In this document: in pieces, positions 47,545 to 59,192 of the stretch
Layout of the letters: every line of letters starts with the position of its first letter
Numbering within the stretch: the stretch's first letter is position 1
Assembly (NCBI GenBank): GCA_016783965.1
Contig: JADHVO010000007.1
Coordinates: 62,001 to 126,000 of the forward strand
Length of the DNA stretch: 64,000 nucleotides
From: Alphaproteobacteria bacterium
GTDB taxonomy: Bacteria; Pseudomonadota; Alphaproteobacteria; Micropepsales; Micropepsaceae
Direction of reading: 5' to 3'
Position numbers and translations under genes: made by a program
Notes under the pieces: model-generated
What the model saw: only the letters and a program-made list of their open reading frames with translations
What the model was told of the DNA's origin: nothing
The model's database searches: none

Positions 47545-48318
47545 ATGTATCTCGACAAATTCCGGTTGGATGGCCGCGTCGCGCTGGTGACTGGCGGCGC
47601 GAGCGGCATCGGCTACGCGACGGCGGAGGCGCTGGCCGAAGCCGGAGCGCGGGTCATCATTGCCGACTTGAAGAGCGACCATATTGACGCCGCGAGGGCG
47701 CGACTAAAGGTGAAGGGCTTCGACGTCGAAGGCACCGTGATGGATGTCACCGACTCCGCACGGGTCACCGCCGTCGCGGACGAGTTGATCGAGAGCCATG
47801 GCCGCATCGACGTCCTGGTGAACAATGCCGGTATCGCGCGCAGCATGACCGCCGCGGAGGACGTCACCGACGAGCACTGGCTGAACGTGCTGGACGTCAA
47901 TCTGAACGGCACGTTCTGGTGCGCCCGCGCCTTCGGCAAGCACATGCTGGCCGCGGGCAAAGGCGTGATCGTCAACGTCGGCTCGATGAGCGGCTTCATC
48001 GTCAACCGGCCGCAGGCGCAGAGCTACTACAACGCGTCGAAGGCGGCCGTGCATCATCTGACGCGCTCGCTGGCGGCCGAGTGGGCCTCGCGCGGCGTGC
48101 GGGTGAATGCGGTGGCGCCCACTTACATCGCGACGCCGATCAACGCGTTCGCGGACAAGTCCAGCGAGATGTACCGCCGCTGGATCGACGGCACACCGAT
48201 GGGTCGGCTGGGCGAGCCAGAGGAGATCGCGTCCGTCATCCTGTTCCTGGCATCGGACGCGTCGAGTCTCATGACCGGCAGCATCGTGCTGGCGGACGGC
48301 GGTTACAGCTGCTGGTAG
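47545..48318 (+). CDS. Short-chain dehydrogenase/reductase
   Basis: 257 residues. NAD(P) site VTGGASGIGYATAEAL, the acidic residue at the end of strand 2 (IIADL, favouring NAD), NNAGIA, catalytic Ser in NVGSMSGF, and YYNASKAAVHHL with the catalytic Tyr and Lys. The C-terminal motif ASDASSLMTGSIVLADGGYS fits classical SDRs. The substrate is unknown. Downstream lies an OsmC gene, 8 bp away. Confidence 0.92.
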   Translation: MYLDKFRLDGRVALVTGGASGIGYATAEALAEAGARVIIADLKSDHIDAARARLKVKGFDVEGTVMDVTDSARVTAVADELIESHGRIDVLVNNAGIARSMTAAEDVTDEHWLNVLDVNLNGTFWCARAFGKHMLAAGKGVIVNVGSMSGFIVNRPQAQSYYNASKAAVHHLTRSLAAEWASRGVRVNAVAPTYIATPINAFADKSSEMYRRWIDGTPMGRLGEPEEIASVILFLASDASSLMTGSIVLADGGYSCW

Positions 48319-48326
48319 GAGGAAAG

Positions 48327-48809
48327 ATGGCCGAGACCATTGGCGAAACGATCGTAATCGACGAGACGAAGGCCGGAAAATACCAGGTGCAGGTGAAGGC
48401 CGGTACCGCAACGTTCGTCGTCGACGAGCCAAAAGCGGCAGGCGGACTCGGCTCCGGACCGAACCCCTATGACCTGCTGAGCGCGGCGCTCGGCTCCTGC
48501 TCGCTCATGACGGTGCGCCAGTACGCCGATCTCAAGACGTGGCCGGTGACGCGCATCCGCGTGAAGGTCACGCACCACCGCGCCGGGCTGAACGGGCGCG
48601 ATGTGTTCGACCGCCAGATCGAGATTGAAGGGCCTATCGATGACGCACAGAAGGAACGCCTCAAGCAGATCGCCGAGCGCTGCCCGGTGCATCTGACCCT
48701 GACCAGGGGCTCGGACGTCCAAACGACGGTGATGCAGACGCCGATGGCCGCGCAGCCCACGACCCAGTGCGAGCACAAGGCCGCGATGGACGAGGCATGC
48801 GCGGACTAG
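48327..48809 (+). CDS. OsmC/Ohr-family protein
   Basis: 160 residues. The two conserved cysteines are in SAALGSCSLMTVRQYA and IAERCPVHLTLTRG, with the family's NPYDLLSAALG helix. Such proteins reduce organic hydroperoxides, though the OsmC subgroup with this motif often has unclear activity. The C-terminal tail carries an extra Cys-rich end ([14 protein letters not shown]). GGAGG precedes ATG 48327. Its stop overlaps that of the convergent VOC gene by 4 bp. Confidence 0.88.
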   Translation: MAETIGETIVIDETKAGKYQVQVKAGTATFVVDEPKAAGGLGSGPNPYDLLSAALGSCSLMTVRQYADLKTWPVTRIRVKVTHHRAGLNGRDVFDRQIEIEGPIDDAQKERLKQIAERCPVHLTLTRGSDVQTTVMQTPMAAQPTTQCEHKAAMDEACAD

Positions 48810-49195
48810 CGCGGCCGTCCGAAGAACAGAACGTAACCGTCCGGATCGATGACCTCGAAGCCACGTAATCCGTCATTCCTGTCCTGGAGCGTGCTGCTGA
48901 TCGCGGTGCCGCGGCTCGCGAGGTCGGCAGCAAGGGAGTCGGGGTCGGGCGTGTAGACATACGCATCCCACCGCAGCGATGGATGATGCTTGTTGTTTGG
49001 CATCGCCGTAACGCCATCCAGGGATTTCAGGAAAAGTTGCGCGCCATCGCGAACGATGATCGCGAAGAACGGTTCACCGGCCGGCTCCTGGAACGTGACG
49101 GCGAAGCCCGATCGGTCGCGATAGAAAGCGATCGATCGGGCGACATCGCTCACGATGAAGAACGGTGAGATGGCGGGCGTTGCCGGCCGCGTCAC
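48806..49195 (-). CDS. VOC family (glyoxalase/bleomycin-resistance fold) protein
   Basis: 129 residues. Segments [34 protein letters not shown] and [19 protein letters not shown] follow the beta-alpha-beta-beta-beta repeats of the VOC fold; a metal-ligand Glu is in FEVIDPDG. Function not predicted. The GTG start at 49195 overlaps the msrA stop (GTGA), so it is coupled to msrA. Confidence 0.85.
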   Translation of the reverse strand: MTRPATPAISPFFIVSDVARSIAFYRDRSGFAVTFQEPAGEPFFAIIVRDGAQLFLKSLDGVTAMPNNKHHPSLRWDAYVYTPDPDSLAADLASRGTAISSTLQDRNDGLRGFEVIDPDGYVLFFGRPR

Positions 49196-49704
49196 TCCGC
49201 CGCCTGGCGCTTCGGCAGCACCCAGTTCGGGCGCGCGAAATGGCAGGTGTAGCCGTTCGGAATGCGCTCCAGGTAATCCTGGTGCTCCGGCTCGGCCTGC
49301 CAAAAATCGCCCACGGGTTCGACTTCCGTCACCACCTTGCCCGGCCACAGGCCCGAGGCATTGACGTCGGCGATGGTGTCCAGCGCCGTCTCTTTCTGCG
49401 CCTCGCTCGTATAGTAGATCGCCGAGCGGTAGCTCATCCCGATATCGTTGCCCTGGCGGTTCTTCGTCGTCGGGTCGTGGATCTGGAAGAAGAATTCCAG
49501 CAGCTTGCGATAGCTCAGTTTTGCCGGGTCGAAGATGATTTCGATACCCTCGGCGTGCGTGCCGTGGTTGCGATAGGTGGCGTTCTTCACATCGCCACCG
49601 GTGTAGCCCACACGGGTGGAGATCACGCCCGGCATCTTGCGGATGAGGTCCTGCATGCCCCAGAAGCAGCCGCCGGCGAGCACAGCGCGTTCGGTGGTCG
49701 ACAT
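49192..49704 (-). CDS. msrA: Peptide methionine (S)-S-oxide reductase
   Basis: 170 residues. The active-site motif [17 protein letters not shown] with the catalytic Cys, followed by [20 protein letters not shown], is diagnostic. It repairs oxidised methionine in proteins using thioredoxin. No signal peptide, so it is cytosolic. It overlaps the downstream VOC gene by 4 bp. Confidence 0.95.
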   Translation of the reverse strand: MSTTERAVLAGGCFWGMQDLIRKMPGVISTRVGYTGGDVKNATYRNHGTHAEGIEIIFDPAKLSYRKLLEFFFQIHDPTTKNRQGNDIGMSYRSAIYYTSEAQKETALDTIADVNASGLWPGKVVTEVEPVGDFWQAEPEHQDYLERIPNGYTCHFARPNWVLPKRQAAE

Positions 49705-49762
49705 GAGAGAACTCCGGAATATTTCGCGCCGAGACTAGCACCTGGCGCGCACCGCGGTCACG

Positions 49763-51667
<1,905 letters not shown>

Positions 51668-51780
51668 GGCAAGGTCCCCTGGAAGCAAGCGGGCGCCAAG
51701 CTCGTCGCGAATGACGGCTGAACTGCGTCGGCCCCGTGTCGAACCGGTGGGAACCAATCACGCTCGCGCGAGATGTGTTG

Positions 51781-51826
51781 CGGGTGGGCTGAGCAGGGTT
51801 GGCGTGGCGGCTGCTCAGCCCACCCG
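51781..51826. repeat. Perfect 16-bp inverted repeat downstream of tRNA-Thr
   Basis: CGGGTGGGCTGAGCAG at 51781-51796 and its exact reverse complement at 51811-51826, with a 14-base loop. It lies just past the 3' end of the leftward tRNA-Thr gene and may act in transcript termination or 3' processing. There is no T-run on either strand. Confidence 0.85.
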
Positions 51827-51835
51827 CCAAAGACA

Positions 51836-51910
51836 TGGTGCCGGAGGAGAGAATTGAACTCTCGACCTACCCCTTACCAAGGGGTTGCGCTACCACTACG
51901 CTACTCCGGC
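51836..51910 (-). tRNA. tRNA-Thr (anticodon GGT)
   Basis: The full cloverleaf is visible on the minus strand: acceptor GCCGGAG / CTCCGGC, anticodon arm ACCCC-TTGGTAA-GGGGT giving anticodon GGT, T arm GAGAG-TTCAATT-CTCTC, discriminator A and an encoded CCA at 51836-51838. Confidence 0.93.
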
Positions 51911-51997
51911 TAACCGTGGTGTCTTTCCGGCTAAGTGCCCGAAAGGACGGCTGCTATAGCCAAACCGGGGTCAAAGGGAAAGAGGCGGCCAGCACCC

Positions 51998-52159
51998 ATG
52001 TCCAAGAAGGCGCCCGGCCGCGGCGAACGCCTTGCCGCGGCCTTGAGGGCCAATCTCAAGCGGCGGAAGGAGGCCCAGCGGGCAGCCGTCAAACCGGCCA
52101 AGCCGCACAGCGCTGAACCCCCTGTGGACAGCCTGAAATCGGCCAAGAAGCCGGGTTAA
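51998..52159 (+). CDS. Small basic conserved protein upstream of murA
   Basis: 53 residues, strongly basic ([20 protein letters not shown]), no membrane segment, C-terminal tail rich in Lys and Pro. A similar small basic reading frame before murA is seen in other alphaproteobacteria, but its role is unknown. The start is ATG 51998; an upstream in-frame ATG at 51935 would begin 25 bp past the divergent tRNA-Thr gene and lacks a clear ribosome-binding site. Confidence 0.6.
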   Translation: MSKKAPGRGERLAAALRANLKRRKEAQRAAVKPAKPHSAEPPVDSLKSAKKPG

Positions 52160-52239
52160 CCGGGAGCCTTCGGCGCCGCTATCCGTTGGCATGCCGCCAC
52201 GCTACAAGGGGCCGTTCGGGCGAAGGCCCAAGAGGGTTC

Positions 52240-53520
52240 ATGGACAAGATTCGCGTACGGGGCGGCAACCGCCTCAAGGGTGAGATTCCGATCAGCGGCG
52301 CCAAGAATTCGGCGCTCAAGCTCATGGCTGCGTCGATCCTGACGTCCGACCCGGTGATGCTCACCAACATGCCGCGGCTTGCCGATATCGGCGCCATGGC
52401 GGACTTGCTGATGCAGTTCGGCGTGAACCTGAACATCCGCCGCGGGCAGGCGCTCGGCCAGACGGACACGATGCGGTTGCATGCCGAAAAGATCGATTCC
52501 GCCCTCGCACCGTACGACCTGGTGCGGAAGATGCGTGCGAGTTTCCAGGTGCTGGGTCCACTGCTCGCGCGGCACGGCGAAGCGAAGATCTCGCTTCCAG
52601 GCGGATGCGCCATCGGCGCACGGCCGGTCGACTTCCATATACAGGGCCTCGAGGCGTTGGGAGCGAAGATCCATCTTGAGGACGGCTATGTAGTTGCGAC
52701 CGTCAATGGCGGTCTGAAAGGCACAACGTTCACCGTGCCCCGTGCGTCCGTGGGCGCGACGGAAAACGTCATGACGGCTGCGGTGCTGGCCAAGGGCCGC
52801 ACGGTTCTGAAGAACGCCGCGCGAGAGCCTGAAACGGCCGACCTCGGCGCCTTCCTGAACGCGATGGGCGCGAAAATCACCGGCCTCGGTACCGGCGAGA
52901 TCGTCATCGACGGCGTCGACAGTCTGCATGGCACCGAGTACGCTGTGATGCCCGATCGCATCGAGACCGGCACCTATGCCATCGCCACCGCGCTCGCCGG
53001 CGGAGAAGTCGAACTCGTGGGCGCTCGTGTCGACTCGAACAACGCACTTTATCGTCTGCTGCGCAACGTCGGCACCGAGGTGACAGAGACCAATCGCGGC
53101 GTCGCGATCCATCGCAACGGCATCCGTCCGATCGGCGCGGATGTGGCGACTGATGTGTTCCCGGCCTTCCCGACCGACCTCCAGGCGCAATTCATGGCGC
53201 TGATGGCGGTGGCGGACGGGGTCTCGCACATCAAGGAAACCGTGTTCGAGAACCGGTTCATGCACGTGCCGGAGCTCGCACGCATGGGCGCCAACATCAA
53301 AGTCCACGGCGATACCGCGACGGTTACGGGTGTCGAGAGACTGCGCGGCGCGCAGGTGATGGCGACGGATTTGCGCGCATCAGTCAGCCTGGTTCTCGCA
53401 GGCCTGGTGGCCGATGGCGACACGGTAGTGAACCGCGTCTATCATCTGGATCGCGGCTTTGAGCGCCTGGAGGAGAAGTTCCAGGGCGTCGGCGCAGAGG
53501 TGGAACGCATTTCGGCATGA
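52240..53520 (+). CDS. murA: UDP-N-acetylglucosamine 1-carboxyvinyltransferase
   Basis: 426 residues. [17 protein letters not shown] near the N-terminus and the active-site loop [18 protein letters not shown], whose Cys binds phosphoenolpyruvate (and fosfomycin in sensitive enzymes), are both present. It makes the first committed precursor of peptidoglycan. An earlier in-frame ATG at 52186 is unlikely because the family starts MDKIRVRGG. It leads a long rightward gene block and its stop overlaps the next start (ATGA). Confidence 0.95.
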   Translation: MDKIRVRGGNRLKGEIPISGAKNSALKLMAASILTSDPVMLTNMPRLADIGAMADLLMQFGVNLNIRRGQALGQTDTMRLHAEKIDSALAPYDLVRKMRASFQVLGPLLARHGEAKISLPGGCAIGARPVDFHIQGLEALGAKIHLEDGYVVATVNGGLKGTTFTVPRASVGATENVMTAAVLAKGRTVLKNAAREPETADLGAFLNAMGAKITGLGTGEIVIDGVDSLHGTEYAVMPDRIETGTYAIATALAGGEVELVGARVDSNNALYRLLRNVGTEVTETNRGVAIHRNGIRPIGADVATDVFPAFPTDLQAQFMALMAVADGVSHIKETVFENRFMHVPELARMGANIKVHGDTATVTGVERLRGAQVMATDLRASVSLVLAGLVADGDTVVNRVYHLDRGFERLEEKFQGVGAEVERISA

Positions 53521-53954
53521 ACAGCGGTTTGACTTTGGCGGCGGAGGACGCGGCCGACCTGGAAATCATCTCGGCACGTTTGCAGGACGCGATCGCGCAG
53601 ATGAAGGACTTCGTCTATCTGCCGAAGAAGCGGCGCTTCGCAGCTCTGTTCAACCGGTTCGTCTGGGAGGCTGACAACAAGAGGGGCGACCTTCGCGTAC
53701 GCACCGGCCTGCATTTCGATGGCGTGTTGTCGGTCAAGTCGCACAAGCTGAAGCGCGGCGCACCCGATGCGGTGGTGTCGTTGCTGGCGATCCAGTTCTC
53801 GCCCAAGGGTAGCGAGGATCCCGGCGGCACGGTCGAGCTGGTGTTTGCCGGCGGCGGCGCGTTGCGCCTCGAGGTTGAGGTCTTGGATGCGGGTCTGACC
53901 GATCTGGCCGGTCCGTGGGCGGCAATGGGCCGCCCCGAACACGAAGAAACGTGA
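53517..53954 (+). CDS. DUF2948 family protein
   Basis: 145 residues, beta-rich ([62 protein letters not shown]). It matches the small DUF2948 family found between murA and hisD in alphaproteobacteria. No enzymatic motif. The start overlaps murA by 4 bp and hisD follows after 1 bp, so it is translated with both. Confidence 0.85.
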   Translation: MNSGLTLAAEDAADLEIISARLQDAIAQMKDFVYLPKKRRFAALFNRFVWEADNKRGDLRVRTGLHFDGVLSVKSHKLKRGAPDAVVSLLAIQFSPKGSEDPGGTVELVFAGGGALRLEVEVLDAGLTDLAGPWAAMGRPEHEET

Positions 53955-53955
53955 C

Positions 53956-55254
53956 ATGGCGCGCCGTCTCGATGCCCGCGCGCCGGACTTTGCGGCGCAG
54001 TTCGACGCACTTCTGAACGCCAAGCGCGAAGTGGAGAATGATGTCGCACAGACCGTGCGCGGCATCATCAAGGATGTTCGGGCGCGGGGTGACCACGCGT
54101 TGGTTGAGCTGACCAACAAGTTCGACCGTGCCGGTGTGACGTCGGCCACGCTGCGGCTGACTGATGCAGAGATCGGCGCAGCCGAAGCGCATTGCACCAA
54201 GGCGCAGCTGGATGCGCTCGACGTCGCCGCGGAACGGATCGAGAGCTATCACCGCCGTCAGTTGCCGACGGATGAATGGTTCACCGATCCAACCGGCGCC
54301 CAGCTAGGCTGGCGATGGACGTCGCTGGACAGTGTGGGTCTGTACGTGCCGGGCGGCACTGCGGCGTATCCGAGCTCCGTGCTGATGAACGCGGTGCCCG
54401 CGCGCGTCGCAGGCGTGAAGCGCATCGTGATGGTGACGCCGGCGAGCAACGGCAATATCACACCGCTCGTGCTAGCCGCCGCGAAGCGGGCAGGAGTCGC
54501 GGAGATTTATCGCGTTGGTGGCGCGCAGGCAGTGGCTGCGCTGGCCTATGGCACCAAGACCATTGCGGCCGTCGACAAGATCGTCGGCCCCGGCAACGCC
54601 TACGTCGCCGCGGCGAAGCGCGATGTGTTCGGCAAGGTGGGCATCGACTCCGTCGCCGGCCCGTCGGAAATCCTTGTGGTCGCGGACGGCAAGAACCGTC
54701 CCGACTGGATCGCCGCCGATCTGCTGAGCCAGGCGGAACACGACGCCTCCTCGCAAAGCATCCTGATCACCGACGACGCGGCCTTCGCCGCAAAGGTTGA
54801 AGACGCGGCCGAACACGCGTTGAAGCTCTTGCCGCGCGAGAAAATTGCGCGTGCGAGCTGGACGGACTATGGCGGCATCATCGTTGTAGCGAATCTGGAC
54901 GACGCCGCACCGCTGGTTGACGCCATCGCACCGGAGCATCTGGAAATCGCGACTGCCGATCCACAGACTTTCGCAGCCAAGGTGCGCCATGCCGGTGCAA
55001 TCTTTCTGGGTCGCCACACGCCGGAGGCAATGGGCGACTACATTGCCGGGCCGAACCACGTGTTGCCGACTTCGCGCACGGCGCGGTTCTCCTCCGGTCT
55101 CTCGGTGCTGGACTTCATGAAACGCACAACGCTGCTGCACTGCGAGCCCGCCACGGTCTCAAAGATCGGTCCTGACGCCATCGTGCTGGCGGAGGCAGAG
55201 GGCCTGGACGCCCATGCCCGCTCCATCGCGGCGCGCCTGAATCAGAGCAGATAG
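53956..55254 (+). CDS. hisD: Histidinol dehydrogenase
   Basis: 432 residues. [46 protein letters not shown], the catalytic IAPEHLEI and AGPNHVLPT are in the expected order. The zinc enzyme carries out the last two oxidation steps of histidine synthesis with NAD+. No other his genes are nearby; the location beside murA is typical for the class. Confidence 0.95.
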   Translation: MARRLDARAPDFAAQFDALLNAKREVENDVAQTVRGIIKDVRARGDHALVELTNKFDRAGVTSATLRLTDAEIGAAEAHCTKAQLDALDVAAERIESYHRRQLPTDEWFTDPTGAQLGWRWTSLDSVGLYVPGGTAAYPSSVLMNAVPARVAGVKRIVMVTPASNGNITPLVLAAAKRAGVAEIYRVGGAQAVAALAYGTKTIAAVDKIVGPGNAYVAAAKRDVFGKVGIDSVAGPSEILVVADGKNRPDWIAADLLSQAEHDASSQSILITDDAAFAAKVEDAAEHALKLLPREKIARASWTDYGGIIVVANLDDAAPLVDAIAPEHLEIATADPQTFAAKVRHAGAIFLGRHTPEAMGDYIAGPNHVLPTSRTARFSSGLSVLDFMKRTTLLHCEPATVSKIGPDAIVLAEAEGLDAHARSIAARLNQSR

Positions 55255-55255
55255 C

Positions 55256-55732
55256 GTGGCCGAGGACGCGTTCCGCCTCGCTGCCATCACGCTGGACGAA
55301 CGCTCCATCGTGCGGCGTACGCGCGAGATCGAGCAGGAGCGCGACATCGCGATCTATGACATCCTGGAAGCCAACAGCTTCAAGCCGGAAGGCTCGCACG
55401 GTGGACCGTACAAGCTGGTGCTCAGCGTGGAAGACAACCGGCTGGTGTTCGACGTCCAGCTGGAGGACGACACCCAGCATGGCAAGGTGATGCTGTCGCT
55501 GACGCCGCTGCGGCGCGTGATCAAGGACTATTTCCTGATCTGCGAGAGCTACTACAAGGCGATCCGCACTGCGCCGCCGTCGCAGATCGAGGCGCTCGAT
55601 ATGGGCCGCCGCGGCCTGCACAACGAAGGCTCCGACATCCTGATCGAACGCTTGAAGGGAAAAATCGCCGTCGACCACGACACGGCGCGCCGCCTTTTCA
55701 CTCTCATCTGCGTTCTGCACATGAAAGGCTGA
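55256..55732 (+). CDS. UPF0262 family protein
   Basis: 158 residues, GTG start one base after the hisD stop. [40 protein letters not shown] and [20 protein letters not shown] are the conserved blocks of UPF0262, a family confined mainly to alphaproteobacteria and of unknown function. It lies in the hisD-infA block, which suggests a housekeeping role. Confidence 0.9.
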   Translation: MAEDAFRLAAITLDERSIVRRTREIEQERDIAIYDILEANSFKPEGSHGGPYKLVLSVEDNRLVFDVQLEDDTQHGKVMLSLTPLRRVIKDYFLICESYYKAIRTAPPSQIEALDMGRRGLHNEGSDILIERLKGKIAVDHDTARRLFTLICVLHMKG

Positions 55733-55738
55733 CGCGCC

Positions 55739-56200
55739 ATGCGGGGGCCGAACGGGGAGGAGCTTCCGGGCGCCGTGCTGTTCGCCTGCACCATGAACTC
55801 GGTGCGCAGCGTGATGGCGTTCTCCATCATGAAATATCTGTATGGGAAGTTCGTCTATGTCGACTCGGCAGGTGTGCGCGCCGGCGAGCTCGACCCTATG
55901 GCCGTCGAGGTGATGGAGGAGATCGGCATCGCGATCGGCAAATACCGCCCCAAGACCTTCGAGGACATGGAGGATTCCTCCATGTTCGACCTCTGCATCA
56001 CGCTGTCGCCGGAGGCACAGCACCGCGCGGTCGACCTGGCCCATACCTCGGCCATCGACATCGAGTACTGGCCGACCATGGACCCGACCCTTGTCGAGGG
56101 CTCGCGCGACCAGCGGCTGGATGCCTACCGCACGACCCGCGACAACATCATGCGGCGGATCAAGACCAGATTCGCAGAGAAGCGGGCTTCAGATACCTGA
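55739..56200 (+). CDS. Low-molecular-weight protein phosphatase-like protein
   Basis: 153 residues. The P-loop Cys-x5-Arg appears as CTMNSVRSVMAFSI, and the C-terminal part has the acidic EYWPTMDPT, corresponding to the catalytic Asp-Pro loop of low-molecular-weight protein tyrosine phosphatases or arsenate reductases. The family in this gene block is usually annotated as a phosphatase; no activity is shown. It starts 6 bp after the UPF0262 gene. Confidence 0.85.
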   Translation: MRGPNGEELPGAVLFACTMNSVRSVMAFSIMKYLYGKFVYVDSAGVRAGELDPMAVEVMEEIGIAIGKYRPKTFEDMEDSSMFDLCITLSPEAQHRAVDLAHTSAIDIEYWPTMDPTLVEGSRDQRLDAYRTTRDNIMRRIKTRFAEKRASDT

Positions 56201-56276
56201 GCCGGAGGTGCGGGAACCTTGATTTTTGCGGGTTTCGGTGCCATTTCCCCCGCCCAGACAGCCTATTGAGGACGAA

Positions 56277-56495
56277 TTGGCAAAAGAAGAACTGCTCGAA
56301 TTTGAAGGCACGGTCAGCGAAAGGCTGCCCAACGCCACCTTCCGTGTCATGCTCCAGAACGGCCATGAGATCATCGCGCACACGGCCGGCAAGATGCGCA
56401 AGAACCGCATCAGCGTGCTGACCGGCGACAAGGTCATGGTGGAGATGACCCCCTATGACCTCACCAAGGGACGCATCACCTATCGCTTCAAGTAA
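56277..56495 (+). CDS. infA: Translation initiation factor IF-1
   Basis: 72 residues, exactly the IF-1 length, if translation begins at TTG 56277 with GAGGA nine bases before it. The S1-like OB fold is unmistakable: [40 protein letters not shown] and [19 protein letters not shown] longer upstream frame lacks a good start. A TTG codon starting a core translation factor suggests deliberately moderated expression. The 3' end overlaps maf by 41 bp. Confidence 0.95.
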   Translation: MAKEELLEFEGTVSERLPNATFRVMLQNGHEIIAHTAGKMRKNRISVLTGDKVMVEMTPYDLTKGRITYRFK

Positions 56496-57072
56496 ACCAT
56501 CGCTGGTCCTCGCCAGCGAGAGCCCACGGCGGCTCCAGCTGCTGGCGCAGGCGGGGATCGTGCCGGAGGCCGTCCGCGCTGCCGACATCGACGAAAGCAT
56601 CCACAGGAAAGAGGAACCCCGCGCCTACGCCGCCCGCGTGGCGGCGGAGAAGGTGCGAACGGTTGCGGCGCAATGGAGCGGTGCTCCGGCCGTGTTCCTG
56701 GCGGCCGACACGATCGTGGCGCTGGGCCGCCGTGTGCTGCCAAAGGCCGCCGACGGCGAGCAGGTGCGCGAATGCCTCGAAATGCTGTCGGGCCGGGCGC
56801 ATCGCGTGTTGACCGCGGTCGCAGCAGTCGGAACTGACAGAAAACTCCGCACACGGATGGTTGAGACACGTCTGTCTCTTGACAGGCTGGATGCGGCCGC
56901 CATCGGCGCTTATGTGCAGTGCGGCGAGGGTGTGGGAAAGGCCGGCGGCTATGCGGTGCAGGGTCGCGCCGAAATCTTCGTGCGCCGCCTGAGCGGTTCT
57001 TATTCCAATGTGGTCGGACTTCCCCTACGGGAGACGATGTCGCTGCTTCGGGCCGCCGGATATCCGTGTTAG
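56455..57072 (+). CDS. maf: Maf-family nucleoside triphosphate pyrophosphatase
   Basis: 205 residues. [19 protein letters not shown] and [18 protein letters not shown] (with the conserved Asp) are the Maf motifs; [20 protein letters not shown] and YSNVVGLPL complete the fold. These enzymes hydrolyse abnormal or modified nucleotides. The start at ATG 56455 gives a 41-bp overlap with infA; no later ATG, GTG or TTG precedes the first conserved residues, so the overlap is probably real. Confidence 0.9.
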   Translation: MTSPRDASPIASSKPSLVLASESPRRLQLLAQAGIVPEAVRAADIDESIHRKEEPRAYAARVAAEKVRTVAAQWSGAPAVFLAADTIVALGRRVLPKAADGEQVRECLEMLSGRAHRVLTAVAAVGTDRKLRTRMVETRLSLDRLDAAAIGAYVQCGEGVGKAGGYAVQGRAEIFVRRLSGSYSNVVGLPLRETMSLLRAAGYPC

Positions 57073-57104
57073 CGTTTTCATGTCGCTATTGCCTGAGCAC
57101 CTGA

Positions 57105-58622
57105 ATGTCGAAAGACGTCCTGATCAACGCGGGGGCGGGGGAAATCCGCGTAGCCGTCGTCGAAGACGGCCGCCTCCAGGACCTGATGCTCGAACGCACC
57201 ATTGGGTTGGATGACGGCCCACGCAAGAAGAGCGACGGGCGCAGTGGCCACTCCCTGATCGGCAACATCATTCTGGGCCGCGTGCAGCGTGTACTGCCAG
57301 GCATGCAAGCCGCGTTTGTAGATGTGGGACTGGAGCGCGCGGGCTTTCTTGGCGCCCGGGAGGCGCGATGCCTCGCCGACCTGCCGGGCTATGACGAAGA
57401 CCGCGCGCCGAAGATCAGCGAATGCGTGCGCGAAGGCGAGGAGATCCTGGTCCAGGTGGTCAAAGACCCGATCGGCGACAAGGGGGCACGTCTCTCCGCC
57501 AATATCACCATCCCTGGGCGCCTGGCCGTGATGGTGCCGAACACGCCGGGCATCGCTCTGTCGCGGCGGATCGAGGAAGAGGGCGAGCGCGACCGGATGC
57601 TGAAGCTGGGCGAGGCGATGATCGCCCAGGGTGGCGACCGCCTCGTGCCCGGCGCCGGCTACATCTTGCGTACCGCGGCCAGCGAAGCGGCGCTCGCGGA
57701 CCTGAAGGAAGATGCTGAACGCTTGGCCGAAGCCTGGCGGCCCGTTCTGGCGCGTCGCCAGAGCGCCCGCGCGCCGGCGACGCTCTATCACGATCTCGAT
57801 CCCGTGGAACGCACCATGCGCGACACGGTGCGCAGCGATACCGGCCGGGTGATCATCGACGATGCGGCCGCGGTCGAAGCGGCGAAGGCTTATTGCCGCC
57901 GCGCAATGCCGGAAGCAGAGAGCAGGGTCGAGTTGTTCACGGGACCCGGCTCGCTGTTCGACGCGATCGAGGACGAGATCGAACGCCTGACAGTGCCGAA
58001 GGCCCCCCTGCCGTCGGGCGGCTGGATCACGGTCGAGGGCACAGAAGCGTTGACTGCCGTGGACGTGAACTCCGGCAGCTTTACGGCATCGACCGGCCTT
58101 GAAGAGACCAGTCTTCGGGTCAACCTGGAAGCCGCTGACGAGATCGGTCGCCAGGTCCGCCTGCGCGGCATCGGGGGACTGATCGTGGTGGACTTCATCC
58201 ACCTGAGCGAAGCAAAGAACATCGAGCGGGTGCTCGACACGCTGGCCGAGAGCCTGTCGAAGGATCACACGCCCATCCAGATCTCGCCGATGTCCGAGTT
58301 CGGCCTGGTCGAGATCACGCGCAAGCGCGTGCGCGATCCGCTGGTGAAGCTGATGAGCGAATGCTGCCGCTCCTGTTCCGGCCACGGCCGCAAGCGTACG
58401 AAGGACAGCGTTGCACTCGAGGTGATCCGCAGCATCGAGCGCACGGCAGCGGCAGCGCCGGGCAAGGCCATCAACGTCCGCGCCTCCGCCGAGGTCGTGC
58501 GCTGGCTGGAGGATCACGGCGACGAAGTGCGCACCGCCCTGGCACGCCGCGGTGCCGCGCGTGTTACGTTCGAGGCGAACGACGCGTTCGCCCGCGAGGG
58601 TTTCGATGTCACAACCACCTGA
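57105..58622 (+). CDS. rng: Ribonuclease E/G family protein
   Basis: 505 residues, RNase G-like length without the long C-terminal scaffold of RNase E. The S1 domain lies around 36-118 (IILGRVQRVLPGMQAAFVDV); catalytic acidic residues are in VDVNSGSFT and LIVVDFIHL, and the zinc link CCRSCSGHGRKR precedes the C-terminus. It should process 16S rRNA 5' ends and cleave mRNAs. It overlaps yacG by 17 bp. Confidence 0.93.
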   Translation: MSKDVLINAGAGEIRVAVVEDGRLQDLMLERTIGLDDGPRKKSDGRSGHSLIGNIILGRVQRVLPGMQAAFVDVGLERAGFLGAREARCLADLPGYDEDRAPKISECVREGEEILVQVVKDPIGDKGARLSANITIPGRLAVMVPNTPGIALSRRIEEEGERDRMLKLGEAMIAQGGDRLVPGAGYILRTAASEAALADLKEDAERLAEAWRPVLARRQSARAPATLYHDLDPVERTMRDTVRSDTGRVIIDDAAAVEAAKAYCRRAMPEAESRVELFTGPGSLFDAIEDEIERLTVPKAPLPSGGWITVEGTEALTAVDVNSGSFTASTGLEETSLRVNLEAADEIGRQVRLRGIGGLIVVDFIHLSEAKNIERVLDTLAESLSKDHTPIQISPMSEFGLVEITRKRVRDPLVKLMSECCRSCSGHGRKRTKDSVALEVIRSIERTAAAAPGKAINVRASAEVVRWLEDHGDEVRTALARRGAARVTFEANDAFAREGFDVTTT

Positions 58623-58803
58623 AGCGGGTATCTGCCCGGTCTGCGGGCGACTGCGCCATCCGAAACTTAGGCCTTTCTGCTCCAAACGCTGCGCCGACAT
58701 CGACCTGGGCAAGTGGCTGAAGGGCGAATATTCGATTCCGGGCGCGCCGGTGGACGAGGGCGACGAGACCCAGCGGCCCGACGAAGCCCCTGAAATCCAT
58801 TGA
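58606..58803 (+). CDS. yacG: DNA gyrase inhibitor YacG (zinc finger)
   Basis: 65 residues. The zinc motif CPVCGR...FCSKRCADIDLGKWL is diagnostic. In E. coli YacG binds GyrB and blocks DNA binding. The start at ATG 58606 lies within the end of rng and begins MSQPPEAGICPVCG. The C-terminal half is acidic and probably disordered, as is usual for the family. Confidence 0.92.
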   Translation: MSQPPEAGICPVCGRLRHPKLRPFCSKRCADIDLGKWLKGEYSIPGAPVDEGDETQRPDEAPEIH

Positions 58804-58814
58804 TTTTTCCCTGC

Positions 58815-58843
58815 TGGACAGGGCGGCGTGTCTCGCCTAAAAG
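58815..58843 (+). promoter_or_regulatory. Candidate promoter of tRNA-Phe
   Basis: TGGACA at 58815-58820 and TAAAAG at 58838-58843 with 17-bp spacing, placing transcription start a few bases before the tRNA 5' end at 58859. Both boxes are partial matches to the sigma-70 consensus. Confidence 0.45.
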
Positions 58844-58858
58844 ACGCGCCTTCCAGCG

Positions 58859-58934
58859 GCCCGGGTAGCTCAGTTGGTAGAGCAGCGGATTGAAAATCCG
58901 CGTGTCGGCAGTTCAATTCTGTCCCCGGGCACCA
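58859..58934 (+). tRNA. tRNA-Phe (anticodon GAA)
   Basis: Acceptor GCCCGGG / CCCGGGC, D arm GCTC-AGTTGGTA-GAGC, anticodon loop TTGAAAA giving GAA, discriminator A at 58931 and encoded CCA at 58932-58934. Its last 14 bases form part of the 18-bp direct repeat that recurs at 61996-62013. Confidence 0.95.
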
Positions 58935-58938
58935 TCTT
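58921..58938. repeat. Left attachment-site copy (tRNA-Phe 3' end)
   Basis: GTCCCCGGGCACCATCTT, spanning the end of the T arm, the acceptor 3' strand, CCA and four further bases. It is identical to 61996-62013 over 18 bases, with mismatches immediately outside on both sides. Confidence 0.85.
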
Positions 58939-59050
58939 TGCAATGCTCTCCAGATGCCCGTGCGATCTCACCCATTGAGATGCGGTGGCGCAAAAGTGCG
59001 CTTCCAGTCGCCATAACTAAGAAGCTCCGCATGCTTGGCAGAGCCAGCAA

Positions 59051-59078
59051 CAGCGCAACGCTACGCGTCATTGCGCTG
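59051..59078. promoter_or_regulatory. Dyad in the island, upstream of the formate dehydrogenase gene
   Basis: CAGCGCAA at 59051-59058 and TTGCGCTG at 59071-59078, a perfect 8-bp inverted repeat with a 12-base spacer, 115 bp before the start codon. It could be an operator or a leader hairpin. Confidence 0.35.
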
Positions 59079-59192
59079 TTTCAACTCGCGATCGCCGGGC
59101 AACTTGATCGGCGTCAACCCCGCGGCCGGCGCGGGGGTTACCAATCCGTGCGCCGAGAGTACGCGGATACTCGATCAAAAGGCTTCTGCACC

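Noticed and set aside
58890-59192. N-terminal extension of the formate dehydrogenase frame into tRNA-Phe
   Set aside because: The added residues are unlike the family, run through the tRNA, and ATG 59193 begins precisely at the 2Fe-2S domain.
58939-59192. Possible integrase remnant in the left part of the island
   Set aside because: All frames were scanned for tyrosine-recombinase motifs (R...HxxR...Y) and none was recognised; the region is too short to argue further.
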